Assembly (NCBI RefSeq): GCF_018598185.1
Contig: NZ_JAHESC010000002.1
Coordinates: 222,682 to 286,681 of the forward strand
DNA from: Dawidia soli
GTDB taxonomy: Bacteria > Bacteroidota > Bacteroidia > Cytophagales > Cyclobacteriaceae
DNA length: 64,000 bases
Direction of reading: 5' to 3'
A model generated the notes under the pieces. The model worked only from the letters and a program-made list of their open reading frames with translations. It did no database searches and was not told where the DNA came from. Numbering within the stretch: position 1 is the first letter of the stretch; the number at the start of each line of letters is the position of its first letter. The position numbers were made by a program, and so were the translations under genes. This document shows positions 24,607-33,190 of this stretch, one piece after another.

Positions 24607-25665
24607 ATGGTAAATAAGCACAGACTGTATTGGACGTTGCAGACCGGCGGCTGGTTGTTTTACGCCGTCGTGCAGATCGTCTTTAGCGTCTTTGCTTCCG
24701 ACGGCTTTGCCACCCGCCGCATCACGTTCCTCCTGTTCGAGGCATTCTTGTGCCTCATGATCACACACTTATTCCGCCTGTTCCTGAATCGCTGGCGGTG
24801 GTTGTACCTGCCCATGCCCAAGCTCATTCCGGGTGTGTTTGTGGCGGTGATCCTGATGGGGGTGACGGTATATTTCCTGCGCATACCCGTCAACCTGATC
24901 CTGGGCCGGTTATTTGACCCGCGCACGGCGTTCGATCCGGCACAAATATTGGGGCAAACGTCGTTCTATGCGATCGTCTTCTTTTTGTGGTCGGTGTTTT
25001 ACTTCACCTATCACTATTTCGATCGGTATAACAAATCGCTGAAGTACGAAGCGTCCATGATCGAGATCGAACTCAACAATCTTAAATCGCAGCTCAACCC
25101 GCATTTTATTTTTAATGCGCTGAACAGCATCCGGGCGCTCGTGGACGAGAACCCCTCGAAGTCAAAGCAGGCCATAAACCAGCTGGCCAATATCTTACGA
25201 AACAGCCTGGCGATGGACAAGAAGGGTCTGACCAAGTTCGATGACGAGATGCGGTTGGTAAAAGATTACCTCGGGTTGGAGAGCATTCGTTTTGAGGAGC
25301 GACTGAAAACGGAGTTTGACATACACCCGCAATCGCAAAACTTTCTGGTGCCGCCGCTCATGATCCAGACGCTGGTAGAGAACGGCATCAAGCACGGTAT
25401 TTCAAAACTTACGCAGGGCGGCGTGATACAAGTGAAGACATCTGTTGATAATAACCGTTTGAAGGTCCATATTCGCAATACAGGGCACCTGGCGCAGGGG
25501 AACAAACGCAAGGGTGGCCTGGGGTTGAAAAATACCATGCAGCGCTTAAAACTGATCTATGGGGACGAGGCGTCGTTCCGGATTGTAAATGAAAACGATA
25601 ATTTTGTACTTACAGAAATAATCATTCCTCAAAATTTTACCTATGAGAGCATTAATCGTGGATGA
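24607..25665 (+). CDS. LytS-type sensor histidine kinase
   Basis: A 352-residue membrane kinase: four hydrophobic helices in the first 145 residues without a recognisable ligand domain, then a His_kinase domain (PF06580 type) with phospho-acceptor His166 in QLNPHFIFNALNSIRAL, followed by an HATPase domain (LVENGIKHGISKL as N box, GGLGLKNTMQRL as G box). It overlaps the following LytTR regulator gene by 23 bases, so the two form a coupled two-component pair. The signal is unknown. Confidence 0.9.
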   Translation: MVNKHRLYWTLQTGGWLFYAVVQIVFSVFASDGFATRRITFLLFEAFLCLMITHLFRLFLNRWRWLYLPMPKLIPGVFVAVILMGVTVYFLRIPVNLILGRLFDPRTAFDPAQILGQTSFYAIVFFLWSVFYFTYHYFDRYNKSLKYEASMIEIELNNLKSQLNPHFIFNALNSIRALVDENPSKSKQAINQLANILRNSLAMDKKGLTKFDDEMRLVKDYLGLESIRFEERLKTEFDIHPQSQNFLVPPLMIQTLVENGIKHGISKLTQGGVIQVKTSVDNNRLKVHIRNTGHLAQGNKRKGGLGLKNTMQRLKLIYGDEASFRIVNENDNFVLTEIIIPQNFTYESINRG

Positions 25666-26365
25666 TGAGCGCCTGGCGCGAAAAGAGCTAATGAAGTTGT
25701 TGGAAGATCATCCGATGATCGAAGTAGTGGGTGAGGCGGCCAACGCCGACGAGGCGACCCAGTTGGTAAACGACCTGAATCCTGACCTGCTGTTCCTGGA
25801 TATTCAGATGCCGGGGAAGACAGGCTTCCAGTTGCTGGAGGAATTGGATGCCGTGCCGCTGGTCGTGTTCACGACCGCCTACGACGAATTTGCGATCAAG
25901 GCTTTTGAGGTCAACGCGCTGGATTATCTGTTAAAACCCATTCAACCGGAACGTCTACTGGAAACGGTCTCCAAGCTGGCGGAAAAAGAGCGCGCCAAGA
26001 TTGCCGCCATTCGCGGACCGGAGAAAAAACTGGGGCTGAACGACCAGGTATTCGTAAAAGACGGCGACCGCTGCTGGTTTGTAAGCCTTTCGAATGTGCG
26101 CCTGTTCGAGTCCGACGGTAACTACATCAAAGTATACTTCGATGCCAACCGGCCGATGATCCACAAGTCGCTGAATGCGCTGGATGAGAAGCTGGACGAG
26201 CGCGCTTTCTTCCGCGCCAGCCGCAAGCACATTGTAAACCTGAGCTGGGTAGAAGGTATCGAGCCGTGGTTCAACGGAGGGCTGATGGTAAAGCTCCGGG
26301 GCGGTGACAAGGTCGAGGTAAGCCGCCGGCAGGCTGCGAAATTTAAAGACATGATGAGCCTGTAA
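25643..26365 (+). CDS. LytTR-family response regulator
   Basis: A 240-residue regulator: receiver domain (1-120) with acidic pocket DDE (7-9), phospho-acceptor Asp53 in LLFLDIQMPG and the conserved Lys in LLKPIQ; then a LytTR DNA-binding domain (about 140-238) with FVKDGDRCWFV, ESDGNYIKVYF and SRKHIVNLSWVEGIEPWFNGG. It partners with the upstream kinase, with overlapping genes. LytTR regulators bind paired direct repeats; target sites are not identified here. It ends 4 bases before the convergent gene at 26370. Confidence 0.92.
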   Translation: MRALIVDDERLARKELMKLLEDHPMIEVVGEAANADEATQLVNDLNPDLLFLDIQMPGKTGFQLLEELDAVPLVVFTTAYDEFAIKAFEVNALDYLLKPIQPERLLETVSKLAEKERAKIAAIRGPEKKLGLNDQVFVKDGDRCWFVSLSNVRLFESDGNYIKVYFDANRPMIHKSLNALDEKLDERAFFRASRKHIVNLSWVEGIEPWFNGGLMVKLRGGDKVEVSRRQAAKFKDMMSL

Positions 26366-26369
26366 TGGC

Positions 26370-26729
26370 TCAGGTTAAGACCAGCTCGATCAGCTCTTTC
26401 TGTACGTTCCAGTCTTTGGCAAGCTTCAGCATGGCCGTAGCCTCCATTTCGGTTACGTAGCCTTTTAGGTTATTGGCTTGCCAAACCATGTTGATAAGCT
26501 CTACACGCTTCTCTTTGGGATAATCGCCGATGATCTCATTCAGGTAGTCGCGTGCCCGGTCGAAGGAAGTGACATAATCTTGTGCCACGAAGTCAAGCGC
26601 CCACTTGTATTCTTCCTGGGCGTTCAGCTCGCGCGCGGTTTTCTCCAGGTCGTTTTTTTCTATGTCGTCCAGGCCGTGGTAGTGAAAGATCACGGCTTTG
26701 AGCAGCATATACACTTTTTTTTCTTCCAT
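26370..26729 (-). CDS. Conserved hypothetical protein, all-helical
   Basis: A 119-residue acidic, helix-rich protein (VYMLLKAVIFHYHGLDDIEKNDLEKTARELN region at the N-terminus, written in part here). It recalls TerB-like helical bundles in pattern but I cannot assign it. It lies 60 bases after hemW on the same strand and is probably the second gene of that unit. It has no signal peptide or membrane helix. Confidence 0.6.
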   Translation of the reverse strand: MEEKKVYMLLKAVIFHYHGLDDIEKNDLEKTARELNAQEEYKWALDFVAQDYVTSFDRARDYLNEIIGDYPKEKRVELINMVWQANNLKGYVTEMEATAMLKLAKDWNVQKELIELVLT

Positions 26730-26789
26730 GGGTCTCTGGTAGGGTCGTGAAAATTACGAAACTTCCGGCTTGGGCCTTGCGGCGCAGTT

Positions 26790-27920
26790 TTATTTTGTCG
26801 CAAATAAGTCGGCGGCGATCTTATCGGCCAGCATCTTGCCCCGCTTGGTGAGGCATAAGGAATCGTCCGACACAATGGCCAGTTGTTTGGCGCAGAGTGT
26901 ATCCAGGTAGGGGCCGTGCAGGGCTTGCACGTCGTAGTGAAATTCCTGCCGCAGCTTCTGCAGATCCGCGCCCCACGACGTACGCAGTGTCGTCAACAGG
27001 TAATCGTTTACGATATCGGCTGCCGTCAGCTCCTCACGTGTACACGGTATCGTGTCTTCCTGCAGGGATCGCAGGTAGGCATGGTTGTTCGCGACATTGT
27101 ACTGCCGGCTCTTACCGTCGTAGGAGTGCGCGCTCGGGCCGATGCCGAGGTATTTTTTCTGCTGCCAATAGCTGCTGTTATGACGTGAGTAATATCCCGG
27201 ACGGGCAAAGTTCGATACTTCATACTGCTCATAGCCGGCGGTGTCCAGCATCTCGACCAGCATCTCCAGCTGCGAGGCGGCAAGATCGTCGTCCACGGCC
27301 TGGAGCTTGCCGGTAGCTGCCCACTTGCCAAACGCCGTCTTTTCTTCGATGGTGAGGGAATACGATGAAATGTGCTCAGGAGCGAATGATAACGCGTGCA
27401 GGATATTTTCCCGCCAGGTGTCAACCGGCTGACCGGGAATGGCATAGATCAGGTCGAGGCTGATGTTGGTGAACCCCGCCGCGCGGGCTTCCTCCAGGCA
27501 CTGCCGGGCCGCCGCGCCGCGGGGGGCGCGAGGTAAGAAGTGTAGCACCTGGTCGTCGAACGACTGGATGCCGATGCTCAGCCGGTTGACACCGGCGGCG
27601 CGTAAGCCTGCAAGCTTTTCGGCGTGGAGGTCGTCGGGATTGGCTTCCAGCGTTATTTCGCCCGAAGGCGCAAGCGTGAAGTTCCGGGCGACAGCCCGGA
27701 GCAGCGTTTCTATTTCTGTTACCGACAGCAACGAGGGCGTGCCCCCGCCGAAATACACCGTCTCGATCGGTTCCCCGCACAGGTACGACTTTTGGAGCTC
27801 CAGCTCGCGCACGAATGCGCCGACCATCTCTCCCTTTTTCTCCTGGTTCGTGGAAAAGTGAAAGTCGCAGTAGTGGCACGCCTGCTTGCAGAAGGGAATA
27901 TGAAAATAGATTCCGGCCAT
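26790..27920 (-). CDS. hemW: Heme chaperone HemW (radical SAM, coproporphyrinogen dehydrogenase-like)
   Basis: A 376-residue radical-SAM protein. The iron-sulfur cysteines are Cys11, Cys15 and Cys18 in CKQACHYCDF, the SAM-binding GGGTPSLL follows, and the C-terminal HemN_C-type domain ends the protein. The C-x3-C-x2-C-D-F motif, without the extra cysteine of true HemN (C-x3-C-x2-C-x-C), marks the HemW branch, which inserts or carries heme rather than oxidising coproporphyrinogen. The gene is divergent from a DUF4271 gene that precedes hemD, another tetrapyrrole gene. Confidence 0.9.
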   Translation of the reverse strand: MAGIYFHIPFCKQACHYCDFHFSTNQEKKGEMVGAFVRELELQKSYLCGEPIETVYFGGGTPSLLSVTEIETLLRAVARNFTLAPSGEITLEANPDDLHAEKLAGLRAAGVNRLSIGIQSFDDQVLHFLPRAPRGAAARQCLEEARAAGFTNISLDLIYAIPGQPVDTWRENILHALSFAPEHISSYSLTIEEKTAFGKWAATGKLQAVDDDLAASQLEMLVEMLDTAGYEQYEVSNFARPGYYSRHNSSYWQQKKYLGIGPSAHSYDGKSRQYNVANNHAYLRSLQEDTIPCTREELTAADIVNDYLLTTLRTSWGADLQKLRQEFHYDVQALHGPYLDTLCAKQLAIVSDDSLCLTKRGKMLADKIAADLFATK

Positions 27921-27930
27921 ATTCGAACGG

Positions 27931-27962
27931 CAAACTTACGGGCATTTCGGATATGAGACCAA
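27931..27962 (-). promoter_or_regulatory. Promoter for hemW
   Basis: Minus-strand -7 box TAAGTTTG (27931-27938) with TTG at 27960-27962, spacing 21 bases. The ATG is 11 bases from the box. It interleaves with the divergent promoter of the DUF4271 gene. Confidence 0.55.
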
Positions 27963-27977
27963 TTCTGAATATTTTTG
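27945..27977 (+). promoter_or_regulatory. Promoter for the DUF4271-hemD pair
   Basis: -7 box TATTTTTG (27970-27977) with TTTC (27945-27948, one base off TTTG) 21 bases upstream. The ATG at 27984 is 7 bases beyond the box, so the leader is minimal. The two divergent promoters share the 27945-27962 stretch. Confidence 0.45.
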
Positions 27978-27983
27978 AGCCGT

Positions 27984-29087
27984 ATGATGAGCGTAAAAAA
28001 ACTGGTCCTCTTTGTCTGCCTGGGATGTCTGCTCGCGGCGCACGCCGTGGCGCAGCAGTATGCGGTCCGCAAGGATTTTTCTCTGGAATGGACATACTTC
28101 GAAGACGGCAAATACGAGGCTTTTACCGGAAATGAGAAGGTGTCGACGGTCTACTTTCGCGTGGATGCCGGTAAATTTCAGCACGATGTGCTGGCGGTTA
28201 GCAGCCCGCAGCCGTTCAACCTGTTTATCGATGGCAAACTGGCGGCTGCCGGTACGCGGTTACACCTGGACATCGACAGCCTGGCCGGCATTTATTCGCC
28301 TTCGTTTACGGTCGCCATCCGTCAAAAGCGCATCTGGCAGGAAGATCTCAGTACCCGGGTGCTGACGCGCGCGCCGCAGAAAGCCAGCACAGAAGAACAG
28401 CTGGTGCGACGCAATACGTCCTTCCGCGATTTTGCCGTCGTGGGCTTGCTGGTGCTGGTCATGTTGGTGATCACCATCATCCGCCTGAACCCCAAACTGG
28501 CATCAGATTATTTTTCGGTTATCAAAATATTCTCGATGCGTGAAGTAGACGACGGGCAGGTATACACGCGCATCACCAGCAGCACGAATATCCTTTTCTA
28601 TATCTTCTGCAGCATGATGCTGGGGTATTACCTGATGATCATTTTTCATTTCCTGCCGACGGAATATACGACGGCGTTGCTGTTTAAGGCGGAAGATTTC
28701 CCCATGGCCATGCTGCAATGGCTTGAATTGAGCCTCATTGTGCTGGGGATCTTCTTTGTGAAGATGACCCTGGTGTACGGATTAACGAGTTTATTCGGCG
28801 TGCCGGAAGCAGCAGGCACTCATTTCTTCAATTGGGTGCGTGTGCTGTTGGTGGTGTTTGGAACAGTTACTATCATAATGTCAGGGTACTTCATTATGCA
28901 TGGACAGCACGCTGGTTTCTTCTATGGCCTGCTGCAGTTTTTTGGATGGACCCTTGTGGTTTGGATGGTGCTGATCATTTTCAAGTTAAGTAGCAAAATG
29001 AGCCACTCGTTGTTTCATTTATTTTCGTACATTTGTGCTACCGAATTGATACCCTTTTTGATAACATTAAAGGTACTGTACAATTAG
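27984..29087 (+). CDS. DUF4271 integral membrane protein
   Basis: A 367-residue protein with a signal peptide (LVLFVCLGCLLAAHAVAQ), an exported N-terminal domain of about 120 residues, then seven or so membrane helices from about residue 150 to the end, as in DUF4271 proteins of Bacteroidota. The function is unknown. ATG at 27984 is chosen: the TTG at 27975 lies inside the -7 box. Its 3' end is 23 bases from hemD; the DUF4271-hemD pairing is common in the phylum and suggests co-expression, not necessarily a heme role. Confidence 0.85.
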   Translation: MMSVKKLVLFVCLGCLLAAHAVAQQYAVRKDFSLEWTYFEDGKYEAFTGNEKVSTVYFRVDAGKFQHDVLAVSSPQPFNLFIDGKLAAAGTRLHLDIDSLAGIYSPSFTVAIRQKRIWQEDLSTRVLTRAPQKASTEEQLVRRNTSFRDFAVVGLLVLVMLVITIIRLNPKLASDYFSVIKIFSMREVDDGQVYTRITSSTNILFYIFCSMMLGYYLMIIFHFLPTEYTTALLFKAEDFPMAMLQWLELSLIVLGIFFVKMTLVYGLTSLFGVPEAAGTHFFNWVRVLLVVFGTVTIIMSGYFIMHGQHAGFFYGLLQFFGWTLVVWMVLIIFKLSSKMSHSLFHLFSYICATELIPFLITLKVLYN

Positions 29088-29110
29088 CCTGAATTCGTTT
29101 ACGTGTTGAT

Positions 29111-29887
29111 ATGAGTGAAATTGCTACTGACAGAATGCGCAAAGTAAAAAGCATTCTGGTGACCCAAGAAGCTCCGGCTGATGCGAACTCTCCCTACTTG
29201 AAGTTGGCTGAAAAGTATAACCTGAAAATCGATTTCCGTCCGTTCATTCAGGTTGAGCCGGTACCGGTCAAAGAATTTCGCAAACAAAAGATCGACATCT
29301 TAAATCATACGGCCATCATTTTCACGAGCCGTAATGCCGTCGACCATTTCTTCCATATCTGTCAGGAGTTAAAGATTGAAATGCCCCCGGAGATGAAATA
29401 CTTTTGCATCTCCGAGCAGACGTCCAATTACCTGCAGAAATACATCGTGATCCGTAAGCGCAAGATCTTCACTGGTTTGAAGACGGCCCAGGATCTGCTG
29501 GAGATACTGAAGAAACACAAAAACGAGAAATACCTGTTCCCCTGCTCGGATATTCGTAAAAATGACATTCCCGACTTCTTAAAAGAGGGCGGATATCATT
29601 ACACCGAGGCCATTATCTACCACACGGTAGCCGCCAACTTATCGGACCTGAAAGAAGTGTTTTACGATATTCTGGCGTTTTTCAGCCCTTCGGGAATCAA
29701 CTCCCTTTTTGTCAATTTCCCTGAATTCAAGCAAAATAACACCCGCATAGCGGTTTTCGGCCCGACAACGGCCAAGGCTGTACGCGATGCCGGCCTTATT
29801 TTGGACATTGAAGCACCCCTTCCGAACGCTCCGTCCATGACGGGTGCGCTTGAGCTCTATATAAAAAAGGCCAACGGAATTAAGTAG
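29111..29887 (+). CDS. hemD: Uroporphyrinogen-III synthase
   Basis: Cyclises hydroxymethylbilane to uroporphyrinogen III, the branch-point tetrapyrrole for heme and siroheme. It is 258 residues of the divergent two-domain HemD fold: TAIIFTSRNAVDHFF in domain 1 and ILAFFSPSGINSLF then IAVFGPTTAKAVRDAG in domain 2 are the recognisable blocks. HemD is poorly conserved in general, and these loops are the main evidence. No other early heme gene is adjacent; hemW is 1.2 kb upstream on the opposite strand. Confidence 0.88.
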   Translation: MSEIATDRMRKVKSILVTQEAPADANSPYLKLAEKYNLKIDFRPFIQVEPVPVKEFRKQKIDILNHTAIIFTSRNAVDHFFHICQELKIEMPPEMKYFCISEQTSNYLQKYIVIRKRKIFTGLKTAQDLLEILKKHKNEKYLFPCSDIRKNDIPDFLKEGGYHYTEAIIYHTVAANLSDLKEVFYDILAFFSPSGINSLFVNFPEFKQNNTRIAVFGPTTAKAVRDAGLILDIEAPLPNAPSMTGALELYIKKANGIK

Positions 29888-30089
29888 CACATTTTCAGTT
29901 CTTTCAGCTGATCGAAACGGTTTTCGCTGTTTTGCGTGTTTCGGTGTGCCTGCATGAACGGGTGGTTTTTTTGAATAACTCGTTCATTCATTGAATTTTA
30001 CAAAGTGACCTTTTTTATTACACTTTAATTACATTAGATTGATTGTGTCGTAAAAAAGCGCTTACTTTAAATTCTACTTTTTAACCTTA

Positions 30090-31046
30090 ATGCTGAAAAA
30101 GACTTTTTATACCCTCCTGTTGGCCCTGGCTGGATCTGGATCAGGTGTTTTTGCTCAGCAAGATCCCTTGTTCACGCAGTACATGTTTAACAACCTATAC
30201 ATGACTCCTGCGTATGCCGGCGTAGATGGTGTAACGAGGCTCACAGCAGTACACCGCAGCCAATGGCTGGGGTACCAATCCAGCTTCAACGACGGCGGCG
30301 CTCCCGTAACGCAGATGGTAAGCTTTAACGCACCGATCTTCAAACTGCGCAGCGGTTTTGGTGCGTATGTCATGAACGACAAGCTCGGGCCGCAAAACAA
30401 CCTGGAGGCACAAACCATGTATGCCTACCATCTGGGTATAAAAGACACTAAACTTAGCTTAGGGATCAAGGCAGGTATATATTCACAAGCGATCGATTGG
30501 GAAATGTATCGCGCATCGAATCCCGATGATCCGCTGTTGAAGCATGGCAAGGAATCACAGATCCGTCCGGACCTGGGGTTAGGTGCTTTTTATCGCGCAG
30601 AGAAATACTATCTCGGGGTAGGTTTTAACCATTTATTGCGCTCTGAATTTGATTTTGGGCAAGACGATGTACGCAGTGCGTTGGAAAACCACATCAACTT
30701 CACGGGCGGCTATTTTTACGAGGTAAGCTTTGATTTACGTGTACAATTTAGCGCGGCCGTCCGCTCGGATTTAAATCGTACACAAATAGATTTTGCAGGA
30801 ATTGGCTACTTGAAAGATACGATGTGGGGAGGCCTGGCGTTTAGACAAGGAGAGGCAGGTAGCTTACTGTTGGGATACGCACTGTTAAAAGATAAATCAC
30901 TCAAGTTAGGTAGTGGCATTGACTTTATCGTCAAGGACCGTGATGCCAAGGACAATTTTTCGCTTGAGTTCATGCTGAGTTATGAATTACCTGTCAATCC
31001 GGGCAGCGGCAAAAAAGTCGTTCGAACCCCTCGCTACAGGCATTAA
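30090..31046 (+). CDS. PorP/SprF-family outer membrane protein
   Basis: A 318-residue outer-membrane beta-barrel of the PorP/SprF family, which anchors type IX secretion components or cell-surface adhesins. It has a signal peptide ending GVFAQ, then the family hallmark QDPLFTQYMFNNLYMTPAYAG, and ends in barrel strands. It directly precedes gldK, reproducing the porP-porK-porL-porM-porN order known from Porphyromonas gingivalis, so it is probably the PorP of the core apparatus rather than an SprB-linked SprF. The leader (29888-30089) is AT-rich with only imperfect -7 matches. Confidence 0.9.
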   Translation: MLKKTFYTLLLALAGSGSGVFAQQDPLFTQYMFNNLYMTPAYAGVDGVTRLTAVHRSQWLGYQSSFNDGGAPVTQMVSFNAPIFKLRSGFGAYVMNDKLGPQNNLEAQTMYAYHLGIKDTKLSLGIKAGIYSQAIDWEMYRASNPDDPLLKHGKESQIRPDLGLGAFYRAEKYYLGVGFNHLLRSEFDFGQDDVRSALENHINFTGGYFYEVSFDLRVQFSAAVRSDLNRTQIDFAGIGYLKDTMWGGLAFRQGEAGSLLLGYALLKDKSLKLGSGIDFIVKDRDAKDNFSLEFMLSYELPVNPGSGKKVVRTPRYRH

Positions 31047-31173
31047 GCGGCAGTGATTTTGGTATTTTTAAGTTTTTAATGAATTTGCATCTACTTTCTT
31101 CAAAAAAATAAAGCTGATACAATTAACTTTCGTCCTCTAAAAATTTCACCGTAGACAAACCTGAGATAGCAGT

Positions 31174-32265
31174 ATGAATAAATCGGTTCTTTCAAAAGTA
31201 GTGTTAGTGCTTTCGGGCGCAGTGGCCAGTGCTTGTGGCCTGCTGGGCCTTGGAGGTGGTAAAGGTGGCGGAAACGATCAGGGCGAACTCGTCGGAGTTC
31301 CCGGCCGCGAAGGTTGGGTGATGACAATCCCCTACGGGATGGTTCCGATTCCCGCTGGTACGTTTCACATGGGTCAGGCAGATGAAGATCCTGCTTCCAC
31401 TCAAATCAACTTCAACAAGCAGGTGACTATCGGTTCGTTCTTCATGGACGATACAGAAATTACCAACAATGAGTACCGTCAATTCACAAACTTCTTCCTG
31501 GTAGACAACGGTACCATTGAGGGCTTCGAGACTGTTGATGCAGAAACGTTCCGTCAGAAATATTATCCCGATACTGCCGCCTGGGTTCGCGATTTTGCGC
31601 ACCACATGGGTGACCCGATCCAGGACTACTACTACTGGCACCCGGGCTACGACGATTATCCGGTGGTCGGTGTCAACTGGGATGCTGCTGTCTTCTTTGG
31701 TAAATGGAGAACCGCTTACCTGAACGACTACCGCAAAAGCGTAGGCGACTTCCAGATGCCTGCCTTCCGTCTGCCCTCTGAAGCAGAATGGGAATACGCC
31801 GCCCGCGGCGGTCGCGACATGGCCAAATACCCTTGGGGTAACCCGTACATCCGCAACTCTAAAGGATGTATGCTCGCAAACTTCAAACCTGGCCGTGGTA
31901 ACTTCTACGATGATGGTTTTGCCTACTCGTCTCCTGTAATGTCATACTTCCCGAACGACTTCGGCCTGTTCGACATGGCAGGGAATGTTTCAGAATGGTG
32001 TTTGGATGACTTCAATCCTGCGTCTGTACCGACCGTTTGGGACTTGAACCCACAGTACATCGATCCGAGAACCAATCCGGAAGCTTCTCAATACAATCCA
32101 CGCGTTCCTCCCAAGAAAGTTGTACGCGGAGGTTCCTGGAAAGATGTGGCCTATTACCTCGAAACAGGTACACGTACTTATGAATTCAAAGACTCTACGC
32201 GCGCTTATATTGGGTTCCGCTGTGCAATGACCCACCTCGGCCGCTCGTCAGGTCAGGAATTTTAA
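31174..32265 (+). CDS. gldK: Type IX secretion/gliding outer-membrane ring lipoprotein GldK (PorK)
   Basis: GldK forms, with GldN, the periplasmic ring under the outer membrane in the type IX secretion system. It is 363 residues: lipoprotein signal with Cys21 after AVASA, a glycine-rich linker, then a formylglycine-generating-enzyme-like (SUMF1) domain: PIPAGTFHMGQ, DDTEITNNEYRQF, RLPSEAEWEYAARGG, NDFGLFDMAGNVSEW, VRGGSW and YIGFRCAM. The catalytic cysteines of true sulfatase-modifying enzymes are not evident, as expected for GldK. First of the gldKLMN run. Confidence 0.95.
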   Translation: MNKSVLSKVVLVLSGAVASACGLLGLGGGKGGGNDQGELVGVPGREGWVMTIPYGMVPIPAGTFHMGQADEDPASTQINFNKQVTIGSFFMDDTEITNNEYRQFTNFFLVDNGTIEGFETVDAETFRQKYYPDTAAWVRDFAHHMGDPIQDYYYWHPGYDDYPVVGVNWDAAVFFGKWRTAYLNDYRKSVGDFQMPAFRLPSEAEWEYAARGGRDMAKYPWGNPYIRNSKGCMLANFKPGRGNFYDDGFAYSSPVMSYFPNDFGLFDMAGNVSEWCLDDFNPASVPTVWDLNPQYIDPRTNPEASQYNPRVPPKKVVRGGSWKDVAYYLETGTRTYEFKDSTRAYIGFRCAMTHLGRSSGQEF

Positions 32266-32326
32266 CAACCAGAAACTCTATTCTATCTTTAAATATCAAA
32301 AGGCAAAAACTTAAACCATTACTAAA

Positions 32327-33145
32327 ATGAGCAAGAAAAAAGGCGGATTTGCCGAACTTCTCTTCAAGACCATAATGCCCAAAGTTTATGGTATTGGTGC
32401 GGCAGTTGTAATCGTGGGTGCATTATTTAAAATCCTTCACTTGACCGGTGCTGACCAGATGCTGATGATCGGTCTCTTGACAGAGGCCGTGATCTTCTTC
32501 CTGAGCGCATTCGAGCCCCCTCACCAGGAGCCGGATTGGTCAAAAGTATATCCCGAACTTTCTGAAGACTACGAAGCACCCACTACTTCGCCTCGTATCT
32601 CTAATAAGCCTGGTGCTTCTTTGTCTCAGCAACTGGACGCTTCGCTTGAGAAAGCGAAGATCGGTCCCGAACTGCTGGATAGCCTTGGCAAAGGCCTGAA
32701 CAACCTGGCGGAATCTGCTAAGAAAATGTCGACTCTTTCTGACGCAGCAGTCGCCACGAACGACTACGCGACGAACGTAAAGAAAGCTTCTACACAGCTG
32801 CTGGAAATGAACAAGTCATACGACACCGCTATCAAAGCTGTATCGAGCATGTCGGAAGCATCGAAAGACGCTGGTGAATACCACTCACAAGTTCAGAAAG
32901 TAACGAAAAACCTCGCTGCCCTGAACTCAGTATATGAGATGGAGCTGAAAGACGCCGACAGCCACGTGAAGAATATGAACAAGTTCTATGAAAGCCTGAC
33001 AGGTGCTATGCAAGGTCTGTCGAAGGTAGGTGACAACACCGCTAAATTCACAACAGAGCTTGGTAAACTTTCTGATAACCTGACTGCCCTGAACAAAGTA
33101 TACGGCAGCATGCTGACAGCCATGAAAGGTGGCGGCCAGAACTAA
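32327..33145 (+). CDS. gldL: Gliding/type IX motor protein GldL (PorL)
   Basis: GldL is the inner-membrane stator-like half of the GldLM proton-driven motor. It is 272 residues with two membrane helices (about 18-35 and 45-64). Glu53 in the second helix (GLLTEAVIFFLSAFEP) should be the conserved membrane carboxylate needed for energy coupling. After a short Pro-rich stretch the rest is a long cytoplasmic helical tail with repeated Met-Asn-(K/S) coiled-coil segments (LLEMNKSYDTA, VKNMNKFYESL). It is 61 bases after gldK and 45 before gldM. Confidence 0.95.
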   Translation: MSKKKGGFAELLFKTIMPKVYGIGAAVVIVGALFKILHLTGADQMLMIGLLTEAVIFFLSAFEPPHQEPDWSKVYPELSEDYEAPTTSPRISNKPGASLSQQLDASLEKAKIGPELLDSLGKGLNNLAESAKKMSTLSDAAVATNDYATNVKKASTQLLEMNKSYDTAIKAVSSMSEASKDAGEYHSQVQKVTKNLAALNSVYEMELKDADSHVKNMNKFYESLTGAMQGLSKVGDNTAKFTTELGKLSDNLTALNKVYGSMLTAMKGGGQN

Positions 33146-33190
33146 TACGATTGACTGTTTTTTAACGTTTAATTAAAAAAACAACCAACA

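Noticed and set aside
26690..26875. Small frame between the hypothetical gene and hemW
   Set aside because: Out of frame with both and without start or conservation clues.
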